A stretch of 64,000 bases of DNA from Algoriphagus aquimarinus (lineage in GTDB: Bacteria > Bacteroidota > Bacteroidia > Cytophagales > Cyclobacteriaceae). Positions 28,878 to 38,994 of the stretch are shown here, piece by piece (within the stretch, counting starts at the first letter, position 1; each line of letters starts with the position of its first letter). Below the pieces are notes generated by a model. That model was given only the letters and a program-made list of their open reading frames with translations. It searched no databases and had not been told where the DNA came from. Made by a program: the position numbers and the translations under genes. The DNA lies in NCBI RefSeq assembly GCF_007997215.1, contig NZ_VORW01000001.1, positions 868,001 to 932,000 on the forward strand, written 5' to 3'.

Positions 28878-30263
28878 ATGGATTTTATACTTCTGATCAT
28901 TGCCTTTAGATTTCTTCAAACGCATGCGCAAACCAAAGAGCATTTTCCTGAATGGCAAGGCTTATTTCTAAAGGGCTTGATAGCAGCTTGTTGTTTTTTG
29001 GCCATCCAAATTGTTTTTGAAAAAACGGATGGAGTGATGCGCTGGGTGGCACATTTCATGAATTTGTATGTGGTTTATGCAGCTTATAACCGACAAGTCT
29101 TTTCGCCTCTTAAGCCATTTGTATATGCGTTTTTTCCGGTGGTATTGGTTCATGTTTTTCAGGATCTTACCAGGCTAGTTGCACCGGAATTTTTTCATAG
29201 TTGGGAAAACTGGTTTGAGACTGCAGTCATATTTGCGTGGATCTGGCTGGTAGCTCAGTTTATTATAAGTAGAAAGCAACGGAAGGCCTTAGAGATAGAG
29301 AGAATAAAGGCCATTCAAAAGGAAATTGAGTTCAAAAATTCACAAAAGCTTAAGGATGCACTTGAGATCCAAGTGGCTGAGCGTACGGCGGAAATTACCG
29401 CCCAAAAAGAATCGCTGGAGAAAACACTTCACGAGCTCAAAGCAATGCAATCCCAACTCATACAATCTGAGAAAATGGCCTCCCTTGGTGAACTGACGGC
29501 GGGGATTGCTCATGAGATCCAAAATCCTTTGAATTTTGTCACGAATTTTTCTGAGCTAAATAAGGAACTCCTAGACGAATTAAAAGAGGAATTGGCCAAG
29601 GGAGACTTGGAGGAGATTAGGTTGATCGTGAGTGATATAATGGCTAATGAAGAGAAAATAATTCATCATGGTAAGCGTGCTGATGCCATCGTGAAAGGTA
29701 TGCTTCAGCATAGTCGAAGTAGTTCTGGAGTGAAAGAACTAACAGATATCAATGAACTCGCTGATGAATACCTTCGTCTATCTTATCATGGATTAAGAGC
29801 AAAAGATAAGTCATTTAATGCCAGTATGGAAACTGACTTGGACGAGGCTGTTGGTACTGTCGAAGTAGTTTCTCAAGAGATCGGAAGAGTTATTCTAAAT
29901 TTGGTGAATAATGCTTTTTATGCAGTTTCTGAGAGGAAAAAGCAAGTGGATGAGATCGGTGATTCCGAACTTTCTAGCAGCTATAAGCCCACTGTTTGGT
30001 TGTCTTCTAAGAGAACAAATAAGGGGATAGAGATCAGAGTGAAAGACAATGGAACTGGTATGCCTGATACGGTTAAGGAAAAAATATTTCAGCCATTTTT
30101 TACCACTAAGCCAACAGGCTTAGGAACAGGCTTAGGACTTTCCTTGAGTTATGATATTGTGAAAGTACATGGAGGTGAATTGACGGTGAGTAGTCAAGTG
30201 GGGGATATGAAGAAGGGTGAAGATTCGTGGACTGAATTCCATGTTTTCATCCCTACTTACTAA
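28878..30263 (+). CDS. Integral-membrane histidine kinase, kinase 5
   Basis: The 461-aa protein has about four hydrophobic helices within residues 1-132 (for example LIAACCFLAIQIVF, YAFFPVVLVHVF, VIFAWIWLVAQFI) and no obvious extracytoplasmic domain. A coiled coil (~135-195) leads to His212 in [17 protein letters not shown]. The N box (ILNLVNNAFYAVS), G1 (DNGTGMP) and G2 ([13 protein letters not shown]) are complete. No receiver domain is present. The membrane part may sense membrane state or a small hydrophobic ligand. The core is nearly the same as those of kinases 1-3, 6 and 7. Confidence 0.87.
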   Translation: MDFILLIIAFRFLQTHAQTKEHFPEWQGLFLKGLIAACCFLAIQIVFEKTDGVMRWVAHFMNLYVVYAAYNRQVFSPLKPFVYAFFPVVLVHVFQDLTRLVAPEFFHSWENWFETAVIFAWIWLVAQFIISRKQRKALEIERIKAIQKEIEFKNSQKLKDALEIQVAERTAEITAQKESLEKTLHELKAMQSQLIQSEKMASLGELTAGIAHEIQNPLNFVTNFSELNKELLDELKEELAKGDLEEIRLIVSDIMANEEKIIHHGKRADAIVKGMLQHSRSSSGVKELTDINELADEYLRLSYHGLRAKDKSFNASMETDLDEAVGTVEVVSQEIGRVILNLVNNAFYAVSERKKQVDEIGDSELSSSYKPTVWLSSKRTNKGIEIRVKDNGTGMPDTVKEKIFQPFFTTKPTGLGTGLGLSLSYDIVKVHGGELTVSSQVGDMKKGEDSWTEFHVFIPTY

Positions 30264-30603
30264 ATATGTTCGAGATAGGATGTGAATGAAGGAGCCAATC
30301 GTATAGTCGATTTTTTATGTTTAGGCTCCTGAATATCCATTGAATAAAGAGTATTTTTTCAATAACTAGAGCTTCTTATTTTTCCAATTAAAATTGGACT
30401 TTTCAAATTTCATTACTTGTGAATTATTAGTACTGAGCTAGAATCAGGCGTTTTTTGAAAACAGAAAGTATTTGCTGTTTTATTGAAAAAGTGCAAAAAT
30501 AGTTTTTCGAAAAGCGTTTTATATGGTTTAAAATATATTTACCTTTTGAGAATCTTTTTTGAATATCTGAGCCTACAGATTCAAACCAACTTGAGTTTTT
30601 GCA
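30264..30603. other. 340-bp A+T-rich intergenic region before kinase 6
   Basis: I find no gene here. A loose inverted repeat (AGGAGCC 30290-30296, GGCTCCT 30324-30330, 27-nt loop) near the kinase 5 stop could be part of a terminator but lacks a clear T-tract after it. TATTTACCTTTTGAG, 50-65 bp before the next start, is an imperfect match to the Bacteroidota -7 promoter box. Confidence 0.45.
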
Positions 30604-33600
30604 ATGAAAAACTTTCTCTTTTTTGTGGGAAGCGTGTTTATTCTTTTTTCCTGTACCAAAGGACAGGACAGCAAACCTGCATCTGCAACTATCGCCGTAT
30701 CACTACCACAAATGTTTTCTATCAGTGATCTTGCAGATACACTTCAGCCTATTCGAGTCAATCTTTCGGATGTGCCCAAGCCGATTAGTATTAAAGTGCC
30801 AAGCCAATCTATCGGGTCCTATACGCATATTAATGAGTCTGGTACTTTATCGATGATTAACTTAGCCCCTCCGACTTCACATCATTTACCCTATCTGACC
30901 GATGAAAATGATCAAATTATAAGGAATGCTTCTGGGATACCTTATATCCAAGGTGATGGCGGTCTTTCTCAATTCAAAAACTTCACAACGGATAATGGAT
31001 TGGCATTGGATGCAGTCAATAGTGCCGTTTTGGATCGTCGGGGTCACCTATGGTTTGGAACAAATGGAGGTGGAGTCAGTCGATTTGATGGGATACTATT
31101 TACCAATTTCACCACATCTCAAGGTTTGGCTGGAAATACAGTCCGCGCGATATTAGAAGACAGTAAAGGGCTATTATGGTTCGGTACAGCCAGTGGAGGA
31201 GTAAGCAGTTATGATGGCAATGTATTTACTAGCTATACTGCCGAAAATGGCTTAGGAGATGATGCTGTTTTTAGCATTTTTGAGGACTCTGCAGGTAATA
31301 TATGGTTTGGGACCTATGGTGGAGGGGTCAGCAAATTTGACGGCACAAACTTTACAACTTTTACTTCCGCTGATGGATTAGCTGATGATGTAGTGATCAG
31401 TATTGCGCAAGATCAGGAAGGGAATTTATGGTTTGGGACAAATGGTGGTGGTGCTAGCAAGTACGACGGAACATCCTTCGTTAATTTCACAATATCCGAA
31501 GGGCTACCTTCTAATAGAATCAGAAGTATAAAAGTTGATCATTCTGGTATTATTTGGTTTGGGACGATTGGTGGCGGAGTCAGTAGGTTTGATGGCAATA
31601 ATTTCAAAACTATTAGAAAAGAAGACGGACTTGCCAGCATGGTGATAAGGACGATTGTCGAAACCAGCGAGGGAGTACTCTGGTTTGCTACAGAACTTGG
31701 TGCAAGTAGGTATGATGGAACCAAGATGACTACTTATACCCGCGAACAGGGTCTTGCAAGTAATAGTATCTTGGACATTGTGATCGATGCGAATGGCAAG
31801 CTTTGGTTTTGTACTGATGGAGGCGGAGTAAGCCGGTTTGACGGAGAAAGCTTCACCAATTTTACAGCATCTCAGGGCTTAGGAAATATTATAGTCCTGA
31901 GCACAGTAGAGGATAAAAATGGACATTTGTGGTTTGGGACCGCCGGAGGCGGAGTAAGCCGATTTGATGGGCAACAATTTACAACCTATACTTCAGCTCA
32001 GGGATTAGCCAGTGAAATCGTGAGTAGCAGCTATCGGGATCAAAAAGATCAGCTATGGTTTGGGACTGGCGGGGGTGGAGTGAGTGTGTATGATGGAGAA
32101 GCCTTTACAAGCTATACGACTACCCAGGGATTGGCTGCGAATGAAGTATATAATATCACGGAAGATTCTCGAGGAAATCTCTGGTTTGGGACTGATGGAG
32201 GTGGAGTGAGTAGGTTTGATGGAGATGGCTTTACCACCTATACTTCCCAGCAAGGTTTAGTGGGAGATGTGATATTAGGAATAGTAGAGGATGATTTCAA
32301 AAAGCTATGGCTAAGTGCAGCGGATGGGGGTTTAAGTAGGTTTGATGGAGTTAACTTCACTAATTTCTCTTCCGACCAAGGTCTAGCAGACGATGCGGTG
32401 ATCCGGCTTGTGAGGGATAAGCAAGGAAATCTTTGGATCGGTACAGAAAATGGCCTGAGTATTTTGAGCTCTGAAAAAATCCGACAGATTGAAAAGGTGG
32501 TAAGCCTGGAAGACTATAAAGTTATGCTGGAAGATTCTGTTGCCTTATTTCAGACATTCACTACTTCTCAAGGGCTTCCGGATAATGTCATTCTCCAAAT
32601 CGCCGAATTACCAGAGGGAATAATGGCAGTGGGAACCAACCTTGGTATTGCAATTTTTGACGGGCCAAAAGAGGGGAAGCCGCTGGATTCACTCAGGAAT
32701 ATTGAGATTTTTAATTCCGACACTGGGTTTCCGGTGAAGGATCTTTCCGATGGACAAAATGGAATGTACGTGGATCAAAACGGAATTCTTTGGGCAGGAA
32801 CGGGAAACAATAAAACGGCCTTAGTCCGCTTTGATTATAAGGCATTAAAGAGGAATCACGCCCAACCCGCTGTGCTGATAAAGGAGCTTAGACTTAGTGA
32901 AGAGGTCATTTCCTGGCACAGCTTGAGCAAGGATTATGATTTAGGAAGAGGGGGAACTACAAATACTTTTCCCCGTACCACGGAGGAATTGATGGTATAC
33001 GGTAATATATTGACTGACTTGGAGAGAACAGAATTGAAGGATAAGTACAAGGGCATTAAGTTCGACAGTATTTCTAGTTTTTATTCTTTACCACAGAACC
33101 TTGTACTTCCCTATAGAAATAACGACATCAATATAGATTTTGGGACAGATGAGCTGGCTAAGCCATATCTCATAGAATACCAATATATATTGGAAGGGTA
33201 TGATGAGAAATGGAGTCCAGTACTCAAAAAGACCACTGCCAACTTCGGAAATATTCAGGAAGGCAAGTACACCTTTATGGTAAAAGCTCGATTCACTGGA
33301 CCGACTGAAGATGAAGCTGGACAATGGACTGAACCAACAAGTTATAGTTTTGAGGTTTTACCTCCCTTGTATAGGACTTGGTGGGCATATTTGATCTATG
33401 GATTACTTTTTATATCCCTAATCTATCCGATCACAATCTATCAAAGGAACCAGGTGATCAAAGCTGAAAAAGAGAGAACAAAAGAGCGGGAACTTCAGCA
33501 TGCCAAAGATATTGAAGTTGCTTACACAGAACTGGCATCTACACATGAAAACCTGAAAGACACGCAGGCGCAATTACTGCACTCTGAAAAAATGGCCTCT

Positions 33601-34374
33601 TTGGGGGAATTGATGGCAGGAATAGCTCATGAGATTCAAAACCCGCTGAATTTTGTGAATAACTTCTCTGAGGTAACCAATGAATTGGTACAAGAGATCA
33701 AGGAGGAAAGAGCTAGGCCAGAAGGCGAGCGCGATATTGAGCTAGAGAATGATATCTTAGAGGATATAGAGAGTAATCTTGAGAAAATCACCAAACATGG
33801 AAAGCGTGCTGGAGCAATCGTGAAAGGAATGTTACAGCATAGTAGGAGTGGAAAAGGAACAAAGGAACCTACAGACATCAATGCGCTTGCAGATGAATAT
33901 TTGAGATTGTCATATCACGGATTGCGTGCCAAAGACAGCTCCTTTAATTCAGATTTTGAAATGGACTTTGACGCTACGCTTCCAATAATACCTGTCTTGG
34001 GTCAGGATATGGGTAGGGTATTATTAAATCTATTTAACAATGCTTTCTATGCAGTCAATGAAAAGAAAAAGGAAGCAGGTGATAGTTTTAAGCCTAATGT
34101 AATTGTGAAAACATCACTAATTGAGACTAACAAAGACAAAAAAGGGATTCAAATTAAAGTAACTGATAATGGGAAGGGGATCCCAAAAGCTATAGTAGAT
34201 AAAGTCTTTCAGCCATTTTTCACTACCAAACCAACAGGGCAAGGAACGGGACTTGGGCTGTCCCTGAGCTATGATATTATCAAAGCTCATGATGGTGAAA
34301 TTCGCGTAGAGTCCACTGAAGGAGAAGGAACGACTTTCATCATAGACCTATTAATCCCTTCCATTTCTAGCTAA
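30604..34374 (+). CDS. Lipoprotein-type propeller histidine kinase with highly regular 42-residue blades, kinase 6
   Basis: The 1256-aa protein has a lipoprotein signal peptide with lipobox LFS-C (Cys17) and a Pro/Ser-rich linker to about residue 120. Twelve to fourteen Reg_prop blades of 42 residues follow (~124-700), with consensus 'FTxFTxxQGLADDxVxxIxED' and 'GNLWFGTxGGGVSRFDG'. After these come a Y_Y_Y domain (~833-919, LEGYDEKWSPV), one transmembrane helix (~926-946), a coiled coil and the kinase core. The core has His1009 in [17 protein letters not shown], complete N and G boxes, and HDGE where the paralogs have HGGE. The propeller is periplasmic. The next kinase starts 2 bp after its stop. 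Confidence 0.9.
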   Translation: MKNFLFFVGSVFILFSCTKGQDSKPASATIAVSLPQMFSISDLADTLQPIRVNLSDVPKPISIKVPSQSIGSYTHINESGTLSMINLAPPTSHHLPYLTDENDQIIRNASGIPYIQGDGGLSQFKNFTTDNGLALDAVNSAVLDRRGHLWFGTNGGGVSRFDGILFTNFTTSQGLAGNTVRAILEDSKGLLWFGTASGGVSSYDGNVFTSYTAENGLGDDAVFSIFEDSAGNIWFGTYGGGVSKFDGTNFTTFTSADGLADDVVISIAQDQEGNLWFGTNGGGASKYDGTSFVNFTISEGLPSNRIRSIKVDHSGIIWFGTIGGGVSRFDGNNFKTIRKEDGLASMVIRTIVETSEGVLWFATELGASRYDGTKMTTYTREQGLASNSILDIVIDANGKLWFCTDGGGVSRFDGESFTNFTASQGLGNIIVLSTVEDKNGHLWFGTAGGGVSRFDGQQFTTYTSAQGLASEIVSSSYRDQKDQLWFGTGGGGVSVYDGEAFTSYTTTQGLAANEVYNITEDSRGNLWFGTDGGGVSRFDGDGFTTYTSQQGLVGDVILGIVEDDFKKLWLSAADGGLSRFDGVNFTNFSSDQGLADDAVIRLVRDKQGNLWIGTENGLSILSSEKIRQIEKVVSLEDYKVMLEDSVALFQTFTTSQGLPDNVILQIAELPEGIMAVGTNLGIAIFDGPKEGKPLDSLRNIEIFNSDTGFPVKDLSDGQNGMYVDQNGILWAGTGNNKTALVRFDYKALKRNHAQPAVLIKELRLSEEVISWHSLSKDYDLGRGGTTNTFPRTTEELMVYGNILTDLERTELKDKYKGIKFDSISSFYSLPQNLVLPYRNNDINIDFGTDELAKPYLIEYQYILEGYDEKWSPVLKKTTANFGNIQEGKYTFMVKARFTGPTEDEAGQWTEPTSYSFEVLPPLYRTWWAYLIYGLLFISLIYPITIYQRNQVIKAEKERTKERELQHAKDIEVAYTELASTHENLKDTQAQLLHSEKMASLGELMAGIAHEIQNPLNFVNNFSEVTNELVQEIKEERARPEGERDIELENDILEDIESNLEKITKHGKRAGAIVKGMLQHSRSGKGTKEPTDINALADEYLRLSYHGLRAKDSSFNSDFEMDFDATLPIIPVLGQDMGRVLLNLFNNAFYAVNEKKKEAGDSFKPNVIVKTSLIETNKDKKGIQIKVTDNGKGIPKAIVDKVFQPFFTTKPTGQGTGLGLSLSYDIIKAHDGEIRVESTEGEGTTFIIDLLIPSISS
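30973..32470 (+). repeat. Tandem 126-bp coding repeats (propeller blades) in kinase 6
   Basis: About twelve units of exactly or nearly 126 bp (42 codons) follow one another. For example, unit 1 begins at 30973 and unit 2 at 31099. The WFGTxGGGVSRFDG and FTxxTxxQGL segments are the most conserved at DNA level. Two more degenerate blades follow. The regularity is higher than in kinases 1, 3 and 7, pointing to recent expansion or homogenisation. Confidence 0.85.
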
Positions 34375-34376
34375 CT

Positions 34377-37300
34377 ATGAAGCAAAGCTTTCATCCTATA
34401 TCTACTTATTTTATCATACTATTCTTGATAGTGCTAGGCACGTCATGCCAGCAGAATTATGAGGTTGCCTTTCCTGAAAATGCCTCTGGGTATCAACTTC
34501 CGGAAGTTAAACCTTTTAAAATCCCCACAGGAAAACCTTTAGAATGGGATACCATACCTTCAGACGAGGTGCCGAAGGGAGTTAACTATCCCATAGATTT
34601 TGCAAAGTTGCCTTCTAAACCTTTTTCTATTCAGGATTTTAAACCGTTGAAATCTCCTGTCAAGGCTATCCCGATTGCTTGGGAAGATGATGAGATACAG
34701 GTTAATCTTGATACCATTCCAGGAGTTGGTGTTCCTGTCAAAAAGCAGCTCTTGCCAGAACCTCAGATCACTAAGCTGGCATTTTTATCCAAATCAGACT
34801 TATCCAATTCGGGTATATTGAGAATAGGTCAAACGGAGGGATTGATAGGCAACAAAGTCTTTGCTATGGTAACCGATCTCAATGGTATGGTATGGATATC
34901 TACAGAGCGTGGGCTTTCGAAGTTTACTGGAGATCAATTTGAAAACTATAGCATACTACCCCGAAATCCAGATGGGCTACTAGACAATATTGTTGACTTA
35001 GAGATTGGAAATGATGGTAGCCTCCTGATTTTATCCCTTTTGTCAGGCGTTTATGTGCTTGATATCAATCATAGTATACTAACTAATTATCAGATAGGGA
35101 CTCAGTTTGCAAGAATTTCTGAGGATGAGACTGGCGTGTTTTGGTTAGGGAATTTAAATACTGGGATACATTTTTTAAATCCTTCTACTAAGAAACTTCA
35201 TTCATTACAATTCCAGGCTGATCAAAGAAGTACAGCTGCAGGGGTACACCTAGATAAAGCCAAAAACCTGTGGTTCGGTATGAGAGGTAAAATTGGAGTT
35301 CTTAACGCTGAGCGCACGGCCATAAGATTTATTTCGGCTAAAGCAGGAATAGATCCTAATACCTTTTACTATGAGTTTAGCGAGAGCTCAAATGGGGAAG
35401 TTTGGCCTTTATCATTTGAAGGAAAACCAATGGCCGTTTCTTTGGATGATAATACCCTCATTTCTTTTGGTGAAGAGCAAGGTTATTATGGCAAGTCGTT
35501 ATCTGTAACTTTTGATTTGCAAAATAGAGTTTGGATCACGGATAATGACACGGTCACTCTGTATAATCCTGAACTTCAAAAGATCAAGAAGATTACCACT
35601 GGTGCAAAATTTATCAATTCTGGATTTCCTTCTGCTACCATGACGGATGCTAAGGGTAATATATGGGTTGGTACAGAGAATACGGGTGCACTTTTGATCG
35701 ATCCTGAAGGAATGCTTTCTCAACATTTTAATGCCAACAGCGGCTTAGTAAATGATGAGGTTTGGGGTATAGAAGAAGGGCCAAACGGGATGGTTTGGAT
35801 GGCTACTTATGAGGGCATAAATATTTATGATCCAGAGAAGGAGAGAATTTATCTACTTAAATTTCCTGGCGATGCAAATAGAAATAACCATCGATCCATA
35901 TCTAGAATATCTCACGACGAACTCTTGCTGGGAAGTTTAGGCGGTTTCACGCTCATTAATTTGAGTGAAAATATTGCTTCTGTATACAAGCTAGATCCTA
36001 GCATCGCAAGAATTTTCTGGAAGGCAATTCGGGATTCCAAAGGAAATATTTATTTGGGCTCAGTGGATGGAGTATTGAAGTTTAACTCGGACCTCACTTC
36101 GTTTGTAAAAACAGATGAGTTTTCGGGGCTGGCATCCAGTCGAGTTTGGTTGATAGAAGAGGACAAGGATGGCCGTATTTGGTTCGGAAATGATATAGGG
36201 GTAGATGTTTTTGATCCAGAATCCGGACAGGTGAGCTACCTCAGTGAGCGTTCAGGATTGACTAGCGATTATACCTCTATCATGATCAAAACTCACAAAG
36301 ATGAAATAGTAATAGGGGGAGATGCTGGATTCTCAATTATTGATTTGACAGAAAACACCATCACCAACCTAACACCAGCCCAAGGCCTGAATCCACCTGT
36401 AATGTACGATATGGTGGAAGTAGAAGGCGATTTTCATATAGGGTCAGATAATGGAATAGTAGTAGTGAAGCGTCCACACAAAGAACAGGCAGAATCTACC
36501 TGGCACTTTTATAATTATGGAAAAAGAGAAGGGTTTCCATACAATGATTACAACCAAGCCACTGCAGTTTATACATCTACAGGAAATGTGTGGTGGGGTG
36601 CTGCGCCAATAATGTCTGTGAACTCACAAGTCCCAAAGATAGATACGCTACGACCGGCGGTAGTCATGACCAAAATCAATATCATGGATCAAAATCCTGA
36701 TTTTCTTGGGACTAATTTTGTCAAAAGTCAATTCACCGATGAGGATTCTATTTGGAATACCGATCACACAGAGTTTTATACCGGAAAGGATATTCCAATT
36801 GACAGTAGCTATCTGATGCAGAATCATATCTACTGGGATAGTGTGAATTTGGTGAGTAAAATGCCCATGGGTTTAGTACTGCCTTATGACCAAAATTCCA
36901 TGAATTTTTCCTTTATGAATCCAGACATTTTGGGAAGGGATAAAATAGTGTATAGGTATATTTTGCAGGGAGAAGACGATACTTGGTCTGAAGTCAGCGC
37001 TAGAAGTACCACTCAAAATTACTATAACCTACTGCCAGGAGAATATACCTTCAAAGTAGCGACTCGGGGATTTAGCGGAATATGGAGTGAGCCTGCCAGT
37101 ATTAAATTTACCATCTCACCTCCTTGGTGGCAGACTTGGGTAGCTTATGTGATTTTTGCTTCCCTATTAGCTGGGTTTATTTACCTCATTGTACAAGTGC
37201 GATCCAAGTATCTTCAGAAGGAAAACCGCATTTTGGAAGAACGGGTTTCACATAGAACGGCTCAGCTTAAGAAGAGTATAGATGACCTGAAGAATGCCCA

Positions 37301-38075
37301 GAGTCAGTTGGTTCAATCTGAGAAAATGGCTTCTCTTGGTGAGTTGACAGCAGGAATCGCCCATGAGATACAAAACCCACTGAATTTTGTGAATAATTTC
37401 TCTGAACTAAGTAGTGAACTTATTGATGAAATGCGGGAAGAATTAGAAAATGGTGAAATAGAGGAAGCCAAAGCCATCAGTGTAGATATTCAGCAAAATC
37501 TGGAGAAAATAAATCAACACGGGAAGCGTGCCGACGCCATAGTCAAAGCAATGCTTCAGCACAGCAGAATAAGTGGCGGCAATCGCGCATTGACAGACAT
37601 TAATATGCTCACAGATGAATACCTGCGACTGGCATATCATGGTTTGCGGGCAAAGGATAAATCATTCAATTCCTCTATGAAAACAGAATTTGATCCAACA
37701 GTTGGGAAAATTGATCTTGTAGCGCAGGAATTGGGAAGAGTTTTACTTAATTTAATCAATAATGCTTTTTATGCTGTAACTGACAGAAAGAGTGAAGGCC
37801 AAGATGGCTATGATCCATTAGTCGAGCTAAGTACAAAGAGGAAAGCTGATTGGGTAGAGATCAAAGTCAGAGACAATGGGAAGGGGATTCCCAAGTCAGT
37901 ATTGGAAAAAATATTCCAGCCATTTTTCACTACCAAGCCCACAGGACAAGGAACTGGTTTGGGTTTATCAATAAGTTACGATATTGTAAAAGCGCACGGT
38001 GGTGAAATCCTGGTAGAAAGCAAGGAGGGGGAAGGAACTGAGTTTTGTATTCGATTACCGATAGATACCCAATAA
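34377..38075 (+). CDS. Lipoprotein-type propeller histidine kinase, kinase 7
   Basis: The 1232-aa protein has a lipoprotein signal peptide with lipobox GTS-C (Cys24) and a long Pro-rich linker (~25-135, with IPTGKPLEWDTIP and FKPLKSPVKAIPI). It then has about 12-14 degenerate Reg_prop blades (MVTDLNGMVWIST, IEEDKDGRIWFGN), a Y_Y_Y domain (~835-915, LQGEDDTWSEV), one transmembrane helix (~920-940), a coiled coil and the core. The core has His996 in [17 protein letters not shown], the N box ([13 protein letters not shown]), G1 (DNGKGIP) and G2 (GTGLGLSISYDIV). There is no receiver. It is followed after 1 bp by kinase 8, which suggests that this propeller kinase and the soluble kinase-receiver set are one transcription unit. 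Confidence 0.9.
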   Translation: MKQSFHPISTYFIILFLIVLGTSCQQNYEVAFPENASGYQLPEVKPFKIPTGKPLEWDTIPSDEVPKGVNYPIDFAKLPSKPFSIQDFKPLKSPVKAIPIAWEDDEIQVNLDTIPGVGVPVKKQLLPEPQITKLAFLSKSDLSNSGILRIGQTEGLIGNKVFAMVTDLNGMVWISTERGLSKFTGDQFENYSILPRNPDGLLDNIVDLEIGNDGSLLILSLLSGVYVLDINHSILTNYQIGTQFARISEDETGVFWLGNLNTGIHFLNPSTKKLHSLQFQADQRSTAAGVHLDKAKNLWFGMRGKIGVLNAERTAIRFISAKAGIDPNTFYYEFSESSNGEVWPLSFEGKPMAVSLDDNTLISFGEEQGYYGKSLSVTFDLQNRVWITDNDTVTLYNPELQKIKKITTGAKFINSGFPSATMTDAKGNIWVGTENTGALLIDPEGMLSQHFNANSGLVNDEVWGIEEGPNGMVWMATYEGINIYDPEKERIYLLKFPGDANRNNHRSISRISHDELLLGSLGGFTLINLSENIASVYKLDPSIARIFWKAIRDSKGNIYLGSVDGVLKFNSDLTSFVKTDEFSGLASSRVWLIEEDKDGRIWFGNDIGVDVFDPESGQVSYLSERSGLTSDYTSIMIKTHKDEIVIGGDAGFSIIDLTENTITNLTPAQGLNPPVMYDMVEVEGDFHIGSDNGIVVVKRPHKEQAESTWHFYNYGKREGFPYNDYNQATAVYTSTGNVWWGAAPIMSVNSQVPKIDTLRPAVVMTKINIMDQNPDFLGTNFVKSQFTDEDSIWNTDHTEFYTGKDIPIDSSYLMQNHIYWDSVNLVSKMPMGLVLPYDQNSMNFSFMNPDILGRDKIVYRYILQGEDDTWSEVSARSTTQNYYNLLPGEYTFKVATRGFSGIWSEPASIKFTISPPWWQTWVAYVIFASLLAGFIYLIVQVRSKYLQKENRILEERVSHRTAQLKKSIDDLKNAQSQLVQSEKMASLGELTAGIAHEIQNPLNFVNNFSELSSELIDEMREELENGEIEEAKAISVDIQQNLEKINQHGKRADAIVKAMLQHSRISGGNRALTDINMLTDEYLRLAYHGLRAKDKSFNSSMKTEFDPTVGKIDLVAQELGRVLLNLINNAFYAVTDRKSEGQDGYDPLVELSTKRKADWVEIKVRDNGKGIPKSVLEKIFQPFFTTKPTGQGTGLGLSISYDIVKAHGGEILVESKEGEGTEFCIRLPIDTQ

Positions 38076-38076
38076 T

Positions 38077-38994
38077 ATGGAAAAGGTTCAAGAAGATTGG
38101 ATTGAGAAAAATATAGAGCTAAAGCGCTTGCTGGCAACAAGGACTCTGGAACTTGAGAAATCAATAAAAGATTATCAGGAACTCCAAGAGCAATTACTTT
38201 TGCAAGAGAAGCTAGCTAGCCTTGGACAATTGTCTGCAGGCATCGCTCATGAGATAAAGAACCCAATCAATTTTGTTAATAATTTTTCCGAACTGAGCAT
38301 TGAGTATGTAGATGAGATAGTGGAGGAGCTTCAGAGTCTTGAGCGTAATGATACGATTGCAGGAATCGAAGATCTACTTCAAGATATAAAGGCTAACCTT
38401 GAGAAAATCCTTTTACATGGTAAGCGAGCCGATGGAATAGTAAAATCCATGCTGATGCATTCGAGAGGTGGGCAAGGAGAATTTGTGCCCACTCATCTAA
38501 ATAGTTTGCTTCAGGAATTTGTGAATTTGGCCTTTCATGGAATGCGAGCGGGGAAGAATCCGATAAATGTAAGTTTTGAGTGGAAGTTAGATCCTGACGT
38601 TGGAATGGTTTCCATTATTGCAGAGGATTTTAGTCGAGTGATTGTGAACTTATGTAATAATGCTTTTGACGCCATGCGTAGCAAGTTCAATTCACTGTTG
38701 GAGAATGGTGGAGATCAGACTTTTCAACCTCTACTGAAAATCCGTACCAGACAAGAAAAGAACATAGTTGTTATTGAAATAGAAGATAACGGTGCCGGCA
38801 TACCAGAGCCAATTTTAAATAGAATTTTAGAGCCTTTTTTCACCACCAAAAAAGCGAAAGAAGGGACAGGGCTTGGCTTGTCCATAACCCACGATATAGT
38901 GAAAGCACACAAAGGCACTTTAGCCATTTCTTCTACAGAGGGAGAATTTACCAAATTTGAAATTACGTTACCATCCATATCATCAGCACAATGA
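38077..38994 (+). CDS. Soluble histidine kinase without sensor domain, kinase 8
   Basis: The 305-aa protein consists of a coiled-coil N-terminus (~1-45) and a kinase core with His58 in GQLSAGIAHEIKNPINF, the N box (IVNLCNNAFDAMR), G1 (DNGAGIP) and G2 (GTGLGLSITHDIV). The core differs from the other seven (KNPIN for QNPLN, TKKAKEGTG for TKPTGSGTG), so it belongs to a separate branch. No sensor domain or membrane helix is present. Its last 4 bp overlap the start of the receiver gene (ATGA), making it the obvious direct partner of the two receivers that follow. Confidence 0.88.
   Translation: MEKVQEDWIEKNIELKRLLATRTLELEKSIKDYQELQEQLLLQEKLASLGQLSAGIAHEIKNPINFVNNFSELSIEYVDEIVEELQSLERNDTIAGIEDLLQDIKANLEKILLHGKRADGIVKSMLMHSRGGQGEFVPTHLNSLLQEFVNLAFHGMRAGKNPINVSFEWKLDPDVGMVSIIAEDFSRVIVNLCNNAFDAMRSKFNSLLENGGDQTFQPLLKIRTRQEKNIVVIEIEDNGAGIPEPILNRILEPFFTTKKAKEGTGLGLSITHDIVKAHKGTLAISSTEGEFTKFEITLPSISSAQ

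Noticed and set aside
30290..30330. Inverted repeat AGGAGCC/GGCTCCT after kinase 5 as intrinsic terminator
   Set aside because: The loop is 27 nt and no T-tract follows, so it is too weak to call.
30973..32470. Regular tandem repeats that might suggest a CRISPR array or minisatellite
   Set aside because: The period is 126 bp, repeats are in one open frame and encode Reg_prop blades; there are no spacers and no cas genes.
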